From: Streptomyces lanatus
Lineage (GTDB): Bacteria; Actinomycetota; Actinomycetes; Streptomycetales; Streptomycetaceae
Direction: 5' to 3'
Length of the DNA: 64,000 nucleotides
Assembly: GCF_014655715.1 (NCBI RefSeq)
Contig: NZ_BNBM01000018.1
Span: 166,540 to 230,539, forward strand
Under the pieces are notes generated by a model. That model saw only the letters and a program-made list of their open reading frames with translations, searched no databases and was not told where the DNA came from. The position numbers and the translations under genes were made by a program. Position 1 is the stretch's first letter; every line of letters begins with the position of its first letter. Below, piece after piece: positions 7,709 to 16,228 of the stretch.

Positions 7709-10024
7709 TCAGCTCCTGGGGCCGGGGTCGGACACGGAGGTGGAGGGAGTGGGCGCCCCGTCCGGGGAACCGGGCGCGGGCGATGCGCCGGTGCGCGGGA
7801 GTCGCTGTCGGATCAGTTCGAGGCTGCGGGCGACGGATCCCACCTCGTCGTGGTAGCGCGGGTAGAGCACCGTGGTGCGGTCCCCGGCTGCCAACGCCTC
7901 GGCGCCCTGGGTGATGTCACGCAGCGGACGTACGACGACGAGGTACAGCCAGCCGACGCAGAGGGTGCCCGCCGTCAGCCCCAGCAGACCGACGAGCATG
8001 ATCCGCCGCTGTGCCTCGTACTCGGGCAGCCCGATCCAGAACACCGGCTTGATGGAGGCGACCTTCCAGCCGAGTGCGCCCGCGACGCCCAGCTTGGCGT
8101 TGAACGGTGCCACCGCGGCGACCGCCGGGTTCCTCCAGCCGAGCAGCAGCTCAGCGGAGCCCTTGGTCGTGCCGACGGCCTTCATCTGGGCCCGCAGCCG
8201 GCTGTCGGAGACCCGCCCGAAGGCCACGAACCCCTTGTTGGACGCGATGACCCGATGCGCGGAGTCCACCAGCCACACCGAGCCGAGACCGGGCCGGTTG
8301 AGGATGCCGGTCAGGTACTGGACCTTGAACTCGCCCACGACATAGTGGCGTCCGGCCTTCGTCGGCGCGCCCTTGACCGGCTGGGCGGCCACTGCGGCGA
8401 GGACCGGTTCCCTGCCGGAGGTGTTCGTCTGCGTGACCCCGGTCCTGACGCGGGCCTTGTCCGGCGTACGGGGTTCACCACCGGCGCGGGCGAGGATCCT
8501 GCCGGTGCCGTCGACGACGTACAGGGACCGATACCGGCCGTGCTGCTCCAGGGAACGGTCGAGGACCTTGCGCGCCTCCTCCGACCGGGAAGCGTCGATC
8601 ACGGTGGCGAGACGGGCGAGATCGGCGTATCCGTCGTTGATCCCCCTGCGCAGGCGATCCGCCGTCGTCTCGGTGCGTTGCCGCTGGTCGTCGGAGATCA
8701 CCCGCGGTACGACCGCGGCCGCGCGTGGCAAGGTGCTGCCGAGCGTCAGCAGCATCGACGCGGGCCAGGCCAGCAGAGCGAACGCGCACACCACGAGGAC
8801 GGTGCGCAGTCCGAGCCGACGCCGGAACCTGCCCGTCCCGCGCGGAACACGCCCCTTGGCCGCCGGCTGCGCGACCGTGTCCTGCGACGGCCCGCCCCTG
8901 CCCCGGAGTTGAAGGCGCAGTGCCTCCAGCGCGGCGCCGACCCGGGCGGGTTCCCCGAAGCGGGGCACGCGGACCGGAGCCGTGAGGTCACCCGAGCCGA
9001 GCCTCTTCGCTTCGCGATACAACCGCAGCACAGGCCGCTGCACCAGCAGGTGCAGGGCGGCGGTGACCCCGGCCGCGAGGGCCAGGAGCACGGCCGCGGC
9101 GAGGAGGGCGAGGCGAAGGTGACCGGTCCCGGCGCCATGACGCTCGGTCTGCACCGTCGTGACGACCGTCAGTCCGAGTCCGCTGCTCGGACTCTCCTTC
9201 GCGGCGGTTCCTCGGGCGACTGCGGCGTATCCGACGGCGGTACGGGTGTCGCCGTCCGCTGCCCGGACGAGGCTGCCGCTCGGACCGTCGAAGCCGCCGG
9301 CGACGGCGGTGTCCGACGGTCCCTTGCTCTGCGCCTCGCGGGCGGCGGTGCCTGCCAGCGCCTTGGCCCGGTCGGTGCCGGATCCCGGCCCGGCCGAGGT
9401 GAGAGTGGCCCCATCACGGTCCACGACGTTGAGCGTGTGTTTCTTGCCGACGGAGATGCCCGGCAGCTTCACGCTCTGGGAGGCGACGAGCAACTCCTGC
9501 CTGCCGCCTTGCGACAGCGTCGCGAAGGCCAGCAGCCGGGTGACGCCCGAGTCGTCCCGCACCAGTCTCGGTGGCGGGTTCGCCGGCAGTCCACGAAGGT
9601 TCACCTTCCCGAGCGGTAGGGCCTCGCCCTGGGCGGCGAGCAGCCGGCCGGTGGACTGGTCGACGACGGCGGTACCGCGCCACTTGCGGTTGGCCCGGTC
9701 GAGGCGGGTCAGCATTCCGTCCGCCGGTACGGACTTGGAGCCCGCGAAGTCCGCGGCCGCTGTCCGCAGATCGGTGACGCTCTGGTCGACGGCGCCCTGC
9801 AGCGCGACCGCCCCGTCCTCGGCGATGTGCTGCTGGGAGCTGAGGACGGCCTCGGGAACGCCCCGTTCGGCATCGCTCCCGACGGCGAACACCGTCAGGC
9901 CCGCGACGAGCGCCAACAGAACCGGCAGGGCCGCGAGCGGCGGCCGCACACCTCCTAACACCGCCATGTCCGCCCGGCGCCGATTCGGGCGCTGCGTGGA
10001 TATCGGGGGTTGAGTGGTGGTCAA
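7709..10024 (-). CDS. Double sensor-HAMP membrane protein heading the pgsBC operon
   Basis: A 771-residue protein made of two similar units in tandem. Each unit has a membrane helix (residues 28-49 and 405-428), an extracellular region of about 250 residues resembling a Cache-type sensor, a second helix (303-328 and 675-697) and a HAMP-like segment (329-375 with LGSGDL, 698-742 with LAAGDR). No kinase, cyclase or chemotaxis output follows; the protein ends in a Pro/Ser-rich tail. The start is TTG at 10024 with AAAGGA before it. It lies six bases ahead of pgsB. Because no pgsA/capA is present, I infer it could sense a signal and control, or physically organise, the synthase. Function is otherwise unknown. 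Confidence 0.85.
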   Translation of the reverse strand: MTTTQPPISTQRPNRRRADMAVLGGVRPPLAALPVLLALVAGLTVFAVGSDAERGVPEAVLSSQQHIAEDGAVALQGAVDQSVTDLRTAAADFAGSKSVPADGMLTRLDRANRKWRGTAVVDQSTGRLLAAQGEALPLGKVNLRGLPANPPPRLVRDDSGVTRLLAFATLSQGGRQELLVASQSVKLPGISVGKKHTLNVVDRDGATLTSAGPGSGTDRAKALAGTAAREAQSKGPSDTAVAGGFDGPSGSLVRAADGDTRTAVGYAAVARGTAAKESPSSGLGLTVVTTVQTERHGAGTGHLRLALLAAAVLLALAAGVTAALHLLVQRPVLRLYREAKRLGSGDLTAPVRVPRFGEPARVGAALEALRLQLRGRGGPSQDTVAQPAAKGRVPRGTGRFRRRLGLRTVLVVCAFALLAWPASMLLTLGSTLPRAAAVVPRVISDDQRQRTETTADRLRRGINDGYADLARLATVIDASRSEEARKVLDRSLEQHGRYRSLYVVDGTGRILARAGGEPRTPDKARVRTGVTQTNTSGREPVLAAVAAQPVKGAPTKAGRHYVVGEFKVQYLTGILNRPGLGSVWLVDSAHRVIASNKGFVAFGRVSDSRLRAQMKAVGTTKGSAELLLGWRNPAVAAVAPFNAKLGVAGALGWKVASIKPVFWIGLPEYEAQRRIMLVGLLGLTAGTLCVGWLYLVVVRPLRDITQGAEALAAGDRTTVLYPRYHDEVGSVARSLELIRQRLPRTGASPAPGSPDGAPTPSTSVSDPGPRS

Positions 10025-10345
10025 GAAAAATCCTTTCCAGGCTTTGTCGAGGTCGCGTGAAGCAGTGAAACGAAGTTCTCGACCTGTCTGACGACGGGAA
10101 TACTTCGCCGGTTTATCGGAGGCGTGTGACGGCGCTCACCACACCTGCGAAAAGCGCTGCTTCATGCATTATCGAAAGAGGCGCATAGCTGCTGAGCTGC
10201 CAGTTTGCCGCATTAGCAGGGAAAGTGAATTCAGCCTTCACAGAATGCGAACAAATCGCGAAGGCCGGTTTCGAGTGAGGGTGACAATCGCCCGCAAGGA
10301 TTATTTTGCATTTCTTCCGCATTGCCCATCCGGCAGTCGGCTGAT
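10025..10345 (-). promoter_or_regulatory. AT-richer leader upstream of the HAMP-pgsBC operon
   Basis: These 320 bases are clearly richer in A+T than their surroundings and contain no credible gene; a 79-codon frame on the plus strand lacks coding-type composition. The stretch lies directly upstream of the TTG start at 10024, so it probably holds the operon promoter and perhaps a long 5' leader. I could not recognise a known riboswitch. Confidence 0.45.
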
Positions 10346-10371
10346 GCACCCCCGCCGATCGGCGGGGGTGC
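10346..10371 (-). terminator. Perfect 26-base palindrome, terminator of the GT39-like gene
   Basis: The arms 10346-10356 and 10361-10371 pair over 11 bp (GCACCCCCGCC / GGCGGGGGTGC), and the 4-base centre GATC is itself symmetric. It lies eight bases beyond the stop of the glycosyltransferase on the minus strand. Confidence 0.75.
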
Positions 10372-10378
10372 GTTCCGC

Positions 10379-12289
10379 TCAGCCCTGCGCGCGGCAGTCG
10401 TAAAGGCCGAAGTTGCCCTTGGTGCGCCAGCCGTAGGCCCCGGAGCGGATGCGCCCGCAGCGGGACTTCACCCAGGTTGTGGCGGGGGTCGTGGGTCGTA
10501 GATGAGTGAGCAGCACGTAGCGGAGTTGGTGAGTGGCGATCAGGTTGCCCAGCTGCGGGGCGCTGGGGAAGGGGGCCTTCCCGGTGAACCCGCCCATGAC
10601 GAGCACGGGTTGGGCCTGAGCGCGCAGCAGACGTTCCGCGGGGTAGGCGGCCTGAGTGGCGAGCAGGTACTTCTCGCCTCTGCGGTGCGCTACGAGGTAG
10701 TCCAGCAGGGCGGTGTCGCGGGCGCTGGGCCGGTCGAGCTCGGCCCGGCGGAGAACGCGCGGGTCGTGGAGGGCTCTGTGGTGGAACTCGCCGACCGGAC
10801 CGGCCGTCGGCGACGTGGCGGCGCCCGCGAAGCGCGGGTCGAGGGACGAGGCGGCCCAGCCGGCGGGTACGAGCAGAGTGGCCGCGATTCCGGCGGCCAG
10901 GGAGCCTCGGACCAGCCGCCGGGAGGCGCGTGACCCGCTGGACCACAGGCCGAACGCCGCGCACACCGCGGAGATCACGGCGAACGCCAGCAGCCGGGAG
11001 ACGAACCACGTCGGCCCGTCGAGTACGAACGCCCAGGCCACCGTCAGTACGATCGCCGACGGCAGCCACAGCCGTCGCCGGCCGCCCGCCTCGTACGCGG
11101 AGCGGAAGAGCGCGAGCCCGCCTCCGGCCAGCGCGGCGATCGCCGGTGCGAGCACGGCCGTGTAGTAGACGTGATTGCCGTTGGAGACGCTGAACACCAC
11201 GGCATGGACGGCGAGCCAACCACCCCAGAGGAGGAAACCCGCACGCAGAGGGTCGGTCCGCGGCTCACGGGCGCGCCAGACCAGGGCCGTGACGACGGCG
11301 AGCACGGCGAGCGGCAGGAACCAGGCGATCTGCGGGCCGACGGTGTCGTTGACGAGCATCCCCCAGCCGGTGTTTCCGGAGGTGCGGCTGGCGGCGGTGG
11401 CCGAGACGGCGCCGAAGGCGGTGTCGTCGTCGCTGAAGCGGCTCAAGCCGTTGTAGCCGAAGACCAGGCTGAAGGGGTCGTTGTTCGACGTACCGTCGAC
11501 ATACGGGCGGTTGGCTGCGGGAGTCGCCCACGCGATCAGCGCCCACGAGCAGGAGACGGCCAGCGCGACCGCACCGCTCAGCAGGAGGCGCAGTGCCCTC
11601 CGCAACGGCGAGTCGCCCGCCGCGAGTTGATAGACCACGGCGAAGACCGGCAGGACGAGCCAGGCCTGCAGCATCTTCGTCTGGAAGGCGAGCCCGACCC
11701 AGACGCCACACGTGATCAGCGGGAGCAGCCGCCCGGTCCGGATCGCCTTCTGCAGGGCTCCGGCGGCCGCCACCAGTAGCAGGGTGAGTGCGGTGTCCGG
11801 GATGGTGGCCCTGTTCAGTGCCACGGTGACCGGAGTGAAGGTGAGCGTCAGCGCGGCGATCAGTGCGGCGAACGGTCCGGCCCAGGCCCGTACGATCCGG
11901 TGCAGCAGCCAGACGGTGAGCACGCCCTCGATCACATGGGGCAGCGCGGCCGCCCACGTGTGCGGCCCGAAGATCCATACGGAGAGGGCATCGGGCCAGA
12001 AGGCGCCGGGCAACTTGTCGAGCGTGATCGAACCGCTGGTGTCGAGACCGCCGAAGAAGAAGGCCCGCCAACTGGTGGCCATCGACCGTATCGCCGAGCT
12101 GTAGTAGGGGTGGATCGCGGCGTGCCCCATGCCCCAGGCGTACAGCAGTGCGGCGACGCCCAGCACCGCGGCCAGCGCCGGGCGTTCCCAGCGCGCCGGA
12201 GCCTCCGGCCGGTGGGCGCGGTGGTGCGATTCCCGGCGGAGGCCATGGGAGTCGGCGCTCCGGGCGGGCGCGGTGGGGATGGCGGCCAT
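10379..12289 (-). CDS. GT39-type (PMT/ArnT-like) membrane glycosyltransferase
   Basis: A 636-residue polytopic protein with about 12 membrane helices and a C-terminal extracytoplasmic domain from about residue 500. The first loop contains the acidic and aromatic features of GT39/ArnT-like enzymes (HPYYSSAIRSM, then LDKLPGAFWPDALS), and the pattern continues with LNRATIPDTALTLLLVAA and TKMLQAWLVLP. These enzymes move a sugar from a polyprenyl-phosphate donor to an acceptor outside the membrane. The ATG at 12289 has AAGGA eight bases upstream. It follows the DUF1624-like gene by 42 bases on the same strand, so glycosylation and acylation of one envelope component is a plausible joint role. Acceptor and sugar are not evident. 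Confidence 0.85.
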   Translation of the reverse strand: MAAIPTAPARSADSHGLRRESHHRAHRPEAPARWERPALAAVLGVAALLYAWGMGHAAIHPYYSSAIRSMATSWRAFFFGGLDTSGSITLDKLPGAFWPDALSVWIFGPHTWAAALPHVIEGVLTVWLLHRIVRAWAGPFAALIAALTLTFTPVTVALNRATIPDTALTLLLVAAAGALQKAIRTGRLLPLITCGVWVGLAFQTKMLQAWLVLPVFAVVYQLAAGDSPLRRALRLLLSGAVALAVSCSWALIAWATPAANRPYVDGTSNNDPFSLVFGYNGLSRFSDDDTAFGAVSATAASRTSGNTGWGMLVNDTVGPQIAWFLPLAVLAVVTALVWRAREPRTDPLRAGFLLWGGWLAVHAVVFSVSNGNHVYYTAVLAPAIAALAGGGLALFRSAYEAGGRRRLWLPSAIVLTVAWAFVLDGPTWFVSRLLAFAVISAVCAAFGLWSSGSRASRRLVRGSLAAGIAATLLVPAGWAASSLDPRFAGAATSPTAGPVGEFHHRALHDPRVLRRAELDRPSARDTALLDYLVAHRRGEKYLLATQAAYPAERLLRAQAQPVLVMGGFTGKAPFPSAPQLGNLIATHQLRYVLLTHLRPTTPATTWVKSRCGRIRSGAYGWRTKGNFGLYDCRAQG

Positions 12290-12331
12290 GGCGAAGGTCC
12301 TTGGAGTCAGGGTTGAGGCGGAGCGGCAGGC

Positions 12332-13609
12332 TCAGCGGACGCGATTCGCCAGTTTGGTGGCGCCGTTGAGCAGATACTCCAGCGGTCCGCGGCGGAAGAA
12401 GCGCGACCAGACCGCCGCGAACACGGTGGCCCCGACGATGAAGCAGAGCAGCAGCGCGGCGGAGGCGGACTGCGGCGGGGTGGCCGCTTCGCCGGGCAGG
12501 GCGAGGATCACCAGGATGTGGCCCACGTACAGGGTCAAGGACATGGTGCCGACGGCGATGATCGGAGTTGCGAGCCGACGCAGCCACGACAGTCGGTCCA
12601 GGGCCACCGTCAGGCACAGCAGCACGGTGATCGCGATCCCGATGCTGCCGATGAGGTCGAACGTGGAACCGCTGTGCGGCTCGGCTGCCAGCAGCCCCCA
12701 TGCGTCGGGGCCCCACAGCCCGCCACCGACCGGCGAGTCGAAGGATCCCGCCGCCATGCCGGGGTCCTTCATGGCGCCCGGGTCCTTCATGGCGGGCATC
12801 CCAGCCATCCCGGCCATGATCTTCTGAGCGCCGCCGGTCAGCCGGAGCACCAGCCACGAGACGCCGTATCCGAACGCGATCAGCGCGGGACCCACCACGG
12901 CCAGCCGCCGCCGCACCGCACCGGAGCTCAGATCCAGTCGGCCGAGCGTCATGCCGGTGACCACGAACGTCATCCAGGTGATCGCCGGGTAGAGGCCGGT
13001 GAGCAGGAGATCGAGCACGCCCACGCCGGAGATGCGCGCGATCGGGTCGTAGGAGTCGATGCTGTGCACGATCGACTCGGTGAGCAGTGCCCGGGTCACA
13101 TACGCCACCTGTGGCGTGACGACCGCGAGCGTCACCGCGATGATCGCGAGCGTCCTGGCCCGCAGCCGCAGCAGGGGCAAGGCCAACAGGAAGTACACCG
13201 CGTAGAAGTTGAGGATCCCGGCGCCGCCGAAGATGGTCATCGCCAACGCGCTGCCCAGCACCAGCAGGATCACGGCGCGGATCACGATCCGGGCCTTCGC
13301 CTGCCGGCCGGCCAGTCCGGTCTTCGGCTCGAGGCGGCCCGCGATCAGCATCAGCGAGAACCCGGCGAGGGTGGCGAACAGTGCCGACGCCCGGCCGCTC
13401 GCCAGCTCCAGGAACCAGTCGCCGACGCCGCCGCCCGGCGTGGGTGCGGGGCCGACGTGCACGGCGAACATTCCGAACACGGCCAGTGCACGGGCGAGGT
13501 CCACCCCGACCAGCCGGGCCATCGGTGCGGGGCGTTCCGTCGCCGTGGCGGACCCGGGTGAGGGTGAGGGCCGACGAGGCGTCTTCTTGGCGCTTTCGAT
13601 CTCGGTCAC
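12332..13609 (-). CDS. DUF1624/DUF418-type membrane protein, paralogue 2
   Basis: A 425-residue protein, the same length as its paralogue at 697-1974 and closely similar through much of it (RLVGVDLARALAVFGM; SALFATLAGFSLMLIAGRLE; FRRGPLEYLLN). About ten membrane helices are predicted. I choose GTG 13609 (VTEIESAKK), with AAGG eight bases upstream, because the longer frame from 13759 would run through a terminator hairpin at 13682-13717 and its leader is low complexity. A loop near residues 265-300 is Met-rich (MAGMAGMPAMKDPGAMKDPG), partly encoded by an 18-bp tandem repeat at 12761-12796. It heads an operon with the GT39-like gene. Acyl transfer to a glycan is the family-based guess. Confidence 0.8.
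   Translation of the reverse strand: MTEIESAKKTPRRPSPSPGSATATERPAPMARLVGVDLARALAVFGMFAVHVGPAPTPGGGVGDWFLELASGRASALFATLAGFSLMLIAGRLEPKTGLAGRQAKARIVIRAVILLVLGSALAMTIFGGAGILNFYAVYFLLALPLLRLRARTLAIIAVTLAVVTPQVAYVTRALLTESIVHSIDSYDPIARISGVGVLDLLLTGLYPAITWMTFVVTGMTLGRLDLSSGAVRRRLAVVGPALIAFGYGVSWLVLRLTGGAQKIMAGMAGMPAMKDPGAMKDPGMAAGSFDSPVGGGLWGPDAWGLLAAEPHSGSTFDLIGSIGIAITVLLCLTVALDRLSWLRRLATPIIAVGTMSLTLYVGHILVILALPGEAATPPQSASAALLLCFIVGATVFAAVWSRFFRRGPLEYLLNGATKLANRVR
12761..12796 (-). repeat. Two 18-bp tandem repeats in the Met-rich loop
   Basis: Two adjacent copies of an 18-base unit containing GGTCCTTCATGGCG (plus-strand reading) encode repeated Met-Lys-Asp-Pro-Gly-Ala in the DUF1624-like protein. 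The paralogue carries a different repeat at the same protein position. Confidence 0.8.
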
Positions 13610-13681
13610 CGGGACAACCTTGCCGAGGCGGGGAGAGGTCGACCATCCGCCGGGCTTCGGGGGGTGCCCCGCCGGTCGGCC

Positions 13682-13717
13682 GAGACCGGCCCCCTCCGAT
13701 CGGCGGGGGCCGGTCTC
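13682..13717 (-). terminator. 13-bp hairpin terminator after the SnoaL-like gene
   Basis: A perfect 13-bp stem pairs 13682-13694 with 13705-13717 around a 10-base loop, about 140 bases beyond the stop at 13859 on the minus strand. Its position argues against the far-upstream start of the next gene. Confidence 0.7.
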
Positions 13718-13858
13718 CGTTCCGGGCGGTGTTGCCGGATCCGCCATCGCAACCGCCACTCCGGATCAGTCCGGCAGGCGATGCCCGCTGGTCGGTGCGA
13801 AGCGCCGCGCGGGGTATGGCTCAGCCGCTGGTGGTTCGCTCCGCGTGACCCGAGGGAG

Positions 13859-14755
13859 CTACTGCCCGTCGGCGACGACGTCCCAGTGCTCGATGATCTT
13901 TCCGTCGACCACGCGGAAGAGGTCCACGACGACGTAGTCGGAGCTGAAGACCCACACCAGGTCCCTGTCGGCGAGGGTGTTGCCGAACCGGGTCCCGCCG
14001 CCTCCGGTACCGCTGGGCGAGGGGGAGCTCTGCGTGTTCTGCTGGAAGAACCGCTTCAGCGGAGCCGTTCCGTTCGGGGCGATCGGGTTGTGCTGGTAGT
14101 ACCGCCGGTCCCAGCTCTTGTCGATCACGCTCGCGTCACCGTCGGAGAGCTTGCGGTACGCGTCGACCGCGAACTTCCGGTTCTTCTCCTCCTGTTCCTC
14201 GGACAGGGTCCGTGCCCCGTTCGGGTACCGGTACACGTCGCTGAACAGCGAGTTCCCGCTGGCCGTCTTCGCCGGCACGGTCTGTGTGATGCCCCAGTGC
14301 TCGACCAGCTTGCCGTTGTCGACCCGGAACAGGTCGGCCTTGGCCTCGCCCGTCGCCTCGTTCTTCGGGGTGGCCGACGCCTGCCAGTGCACGGCCACCA
14401 GGTCACCGTCGGCGGCCACGTGCTTGACGGTCGCCACCGCGCCGGGAATCTTCGCCTTGACGTCCTTGAACTGCTTGACCTGTCCGTCGGCTCCGCCGGG
14501 CACCGACTTGTCGTGCTGCACGTAGTCGGTGCCGACGAGTTCCTTCACCACGTCGGTCTTGTCCTTGTTGAACGCCTCCGAGTACAGGCGCAGAACGAGC
14601 GCCTTGTTCCGCTCCTCGGAGGCCGACGACGAGCGGGCCGCGGCGGACGTCGTCGACGGGGTGGCCGGGTCGCCGCCGGACGTGCTGCTGCAGGCGGTCG
14701 CGAAGCAGGCCAGGGCCACGGCAGCGAGGCAGGGCAGGGTCTTGCGGTATCTCAC
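13859..14755 (-). CDS. Lipoprotein with two tandem SnoaL-like (NTF2-fold) domains
   Basis: A 298-residue protein. The first 22 residues form a lipoprotein signal ending in the lipobox FATA-C (Cys22), so it should be anchored to the outer face of the membrane. A Ser/Thr/Ala linker leads to two related domains, residues about 47-165 and 190-298. Each begins with a helix (NKALVLRLYSEAF; NRKFAVDAYRKL), has a YxQH motif (DYVQHDKS; YYQHNPIAP) and ends with FRV-DGK-EHW, the hallmark of SnoaL/NTF2-like folds. Such folds bind small ligands or catalyse isomerisations. GTG 14755 has AGGAG six bases upstream. The duplicated architecture is clear; the ligand and role are unknown. Confidence 0.85.
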   Translation of the reverse strand: MRYRKTLPCLAAVALACFATACSSTSGGDPATPSTTSAAARSSSASEERNKALVLRLYSEAFNKDKTDVVKELVGTDYVQHDKSVPGGADGQVKQFKDVKAKIPGAVATVKHVAADGDLVAVHWQASATPKNEATGEAKADLFRVDNGKLVEHWGITQTVPAKTASGNSLFSDVYRYPNGARTLSEEQEEKNRKFAVDAYRKLSDGDASVIDKSWDRRYYQHNPIAPNGTAPLKRFFQQNTQSSPSPSGTGGGGTRFGNTLADRDLVWVFSSDYVVVDLFRVVDGKIIEHWDVVADGQ

Positions 14756-14785
14756 TTGAGTCTCCTGTGTACGGTCAGTCCGGTC

Positions 14786-15706
14786 CTACTTGGGGGAGTT
14801 CCACCAGGGGGTGCCGGCGGCGCGGATCGTGTTGGTGCCGCAGTGCACCTCGCCGCCGAAGACGTGGTGGGTACGCCAGTCGTCCAGGTAGCGCACCCGC
14901 ATGCCGGCCTTGGCGTACGCCCGGGTCACCGCCTCGGCGAGGATGTCCTTGCCGCCGATGACCGGCCCCCACTGCTTGGGGGCGAGGTAGGTCGTGGGGG
15001 TCAGCGCGACGCCGTTGACGGCCCCGGGGTGGTAGGCGCCGACCGGGCGGTCCTGCGCCGGGGCGGGACGCTGACCGGGGAAGCCTGCGAAGCCGCCCTT
15101 GTCCTTGAGCAACTGCCGGTCGGACAGGGCCTGGTCGATCGTGGGGACGCGGCCGTCGGCGGAGGAGCGGGGAATGGAGAACACCTTGGTGTGCCCGTGC
15201 CCGTCGCGCTGTGCCTTGCGCAGCAGGGCGAGCCCGCCCTCTGGGTCGGCGACGCCGATCTTCCAGCCGCGCGGGGTGTCGGCGGGCAGGAACTGCACGA
15301 ACTCGTCCACGTGACCGATGCCGAGCCAGCCGGTCTCCAGCACCAGCGGGTCCTGCGCCTGCTGCCCCAGGTACTCCGGAGCCCGTACGACGTTGCCCTG
15401 GGCGTCGTTGCAGGCCTGGAGCCGGGCGTTGGACAGCCAACGGCCGTCCGGGGTCCTCGTCTTGCAACGCCGCTGCCTGTCACCGAGGTTGGGCAGGAAG
15501 ATCGCACCCCGCCCGCTGCACCACGCCGTCTTGCCCGCGACATCGGACTCCCCGGTGACATCGACTGCACCGTCACGGTTCACATCGGCACGGATGTCTG
15601 CCCGTACAGCGCCCGTGCCGGCAGCCGTGGCCGCCGACGCGGTGCCGGAGACGACCGCCAGGGCGATCGCCAACGCTGTCGCGGTCCTGGCCCTCGCTCT
15701 GTTCAT
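14786..15706 (-). CDS. Internally deleted protein-arginine deiminase homologue (secreted)
   Basis: A 306-residue protein with a signal peptide (cleavage near residue 29) and a calcium-loop-like segment (DVNRDGAVDV). The rest matches the C-terminal catalytic domain of peptidylarginine deiminases: GHVDEFVQFLP holds the catalytic His132 and Asp134, and EVHCGTNT the nucleophile Cys289. Known bacterial and animal enzymes are near 600-660 residues. Here the sequence jumps from the N-terminal NDAQGN block straight to LGQQAQDPLVLETGWLG, and a second gap precedes PGAVNGVAL. The region carrying the first catalytic Asp (Asp350 in human PAD4) appears absent. The reading frame is open throughout. ATG 15706 has GAGGAG upstream. 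It is either a decayed enzyme or a repurposed small form. Confidence 0.8.
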   Translation of the reverse strand: MNRARARTATALAIALAVVSGTASAATAAGTGAVRADIRADVNRDGAVDVTGESDVAGKTAWCSGRGAIFLPNLGDRQRRCKTRTPDGRWLSNARLQACNDAQGNVVRAPEYLGQQAQDPLVLETGWLGIGHVDEFVQFLPADTPRGWKIGVADPEGGLALLRKAQRDGHGHTKVFSIPRSSADGRVPTIDQALSDRQLLKDKGGFAGFPGQRPAPAQDRPVGAYHPGAVNGVALTPTTYLAPKQWGPVIGGKDILAEAVTRAYAKAGMRVRYLDDWRTHHVFGGEVHCGTNTIRAAGTPWWNSPK

Positions 15707-16228
15707 TCGCGTACTCCTCATCGGTGGTGACCCGCACCGCCATCCCATCTCGGCCCCGTGAGGCATTCACTCCGCCGGCCAGTGGGACGGTCCCCGCCGA
15801 CAGGCCGGGCTCCGGTCATCCGAAAGTTGCACCCGTGCCGGGCAGCGGAAGTCCTTCCAGGCCATGGCCTCGCCGCTGCCGGACGGCAACGAGCAGAACC
15901 AGTGCCGCGGTGCGCCGGGCAAGCAGGCCGACTGCCAGGTCGCGGTCAGTGGGCACGCGGTCTCCGACACGGCCTCGGGGCGGCCACGGTGATCCGGGCG
16001 GCGCGTCTCGCGCCCGGTATCGGGGCCGGGTGGGGGGTGGGGGGCATGCGTGTTCCCTGGTGCGAAAGGAAGGTAGGCAGGGGCGGCCGGATCGAGGCCC
16101 CGGATGATCGCCACCCTTGCACAAGGGACGTACTTTTATTGAGAGTTCACGCACTTGGATCGTGGCCTGACACAGACTTTCCACATTTCGTCGGGGATGC
16201 CCCAGACAGCTGCGTCACCAGAGCCGTG
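15707..16228. other. Gene-free stretch with a short coding-like scrap
   Basis: On the plus strand 15810-15992 one frame shows strong third-position GC and protein-like composition (DGNEQNQCRGAPGKQADCQ) and ends at a TGA at 15990-15992. It has no convincing start or ribosome site. It may be the 3' end of a decayed secreted-protein gene. The remaining bases to 16228 show nothing I can identify. Confidence 0.3.

Noticed and set aside
6521..9619. 1032-codon plus-strand open frame
   Set aside because: Lies opposite pgsB and the HAMP gene; composition shows it is a shadow frame.
10025..10345. Riboswitch in the HAMP-pgsBC leader
   Set aside because: The leader is AT-rich and long, but I could not match any known riboswitch core by eye.
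10164..10403. Possible 79-residue protein upstream of the HAMP gene
   Set aside because: No ribosome site, poor third-position GC and overlap with a terminator hairpin.
13610..13759. N-terminal extension of the second DUF1624-like protein
   Set aside because: Passes through a 13-bp terminator hairpin; the paralogue comparison and ribosome site favour GTG 13609.
13664..15730. 688-codon plus-strand open frame
   Set aside because: Opposite the SnoaL-like and deiminase genes, which have signal peptides and recognisable domains.
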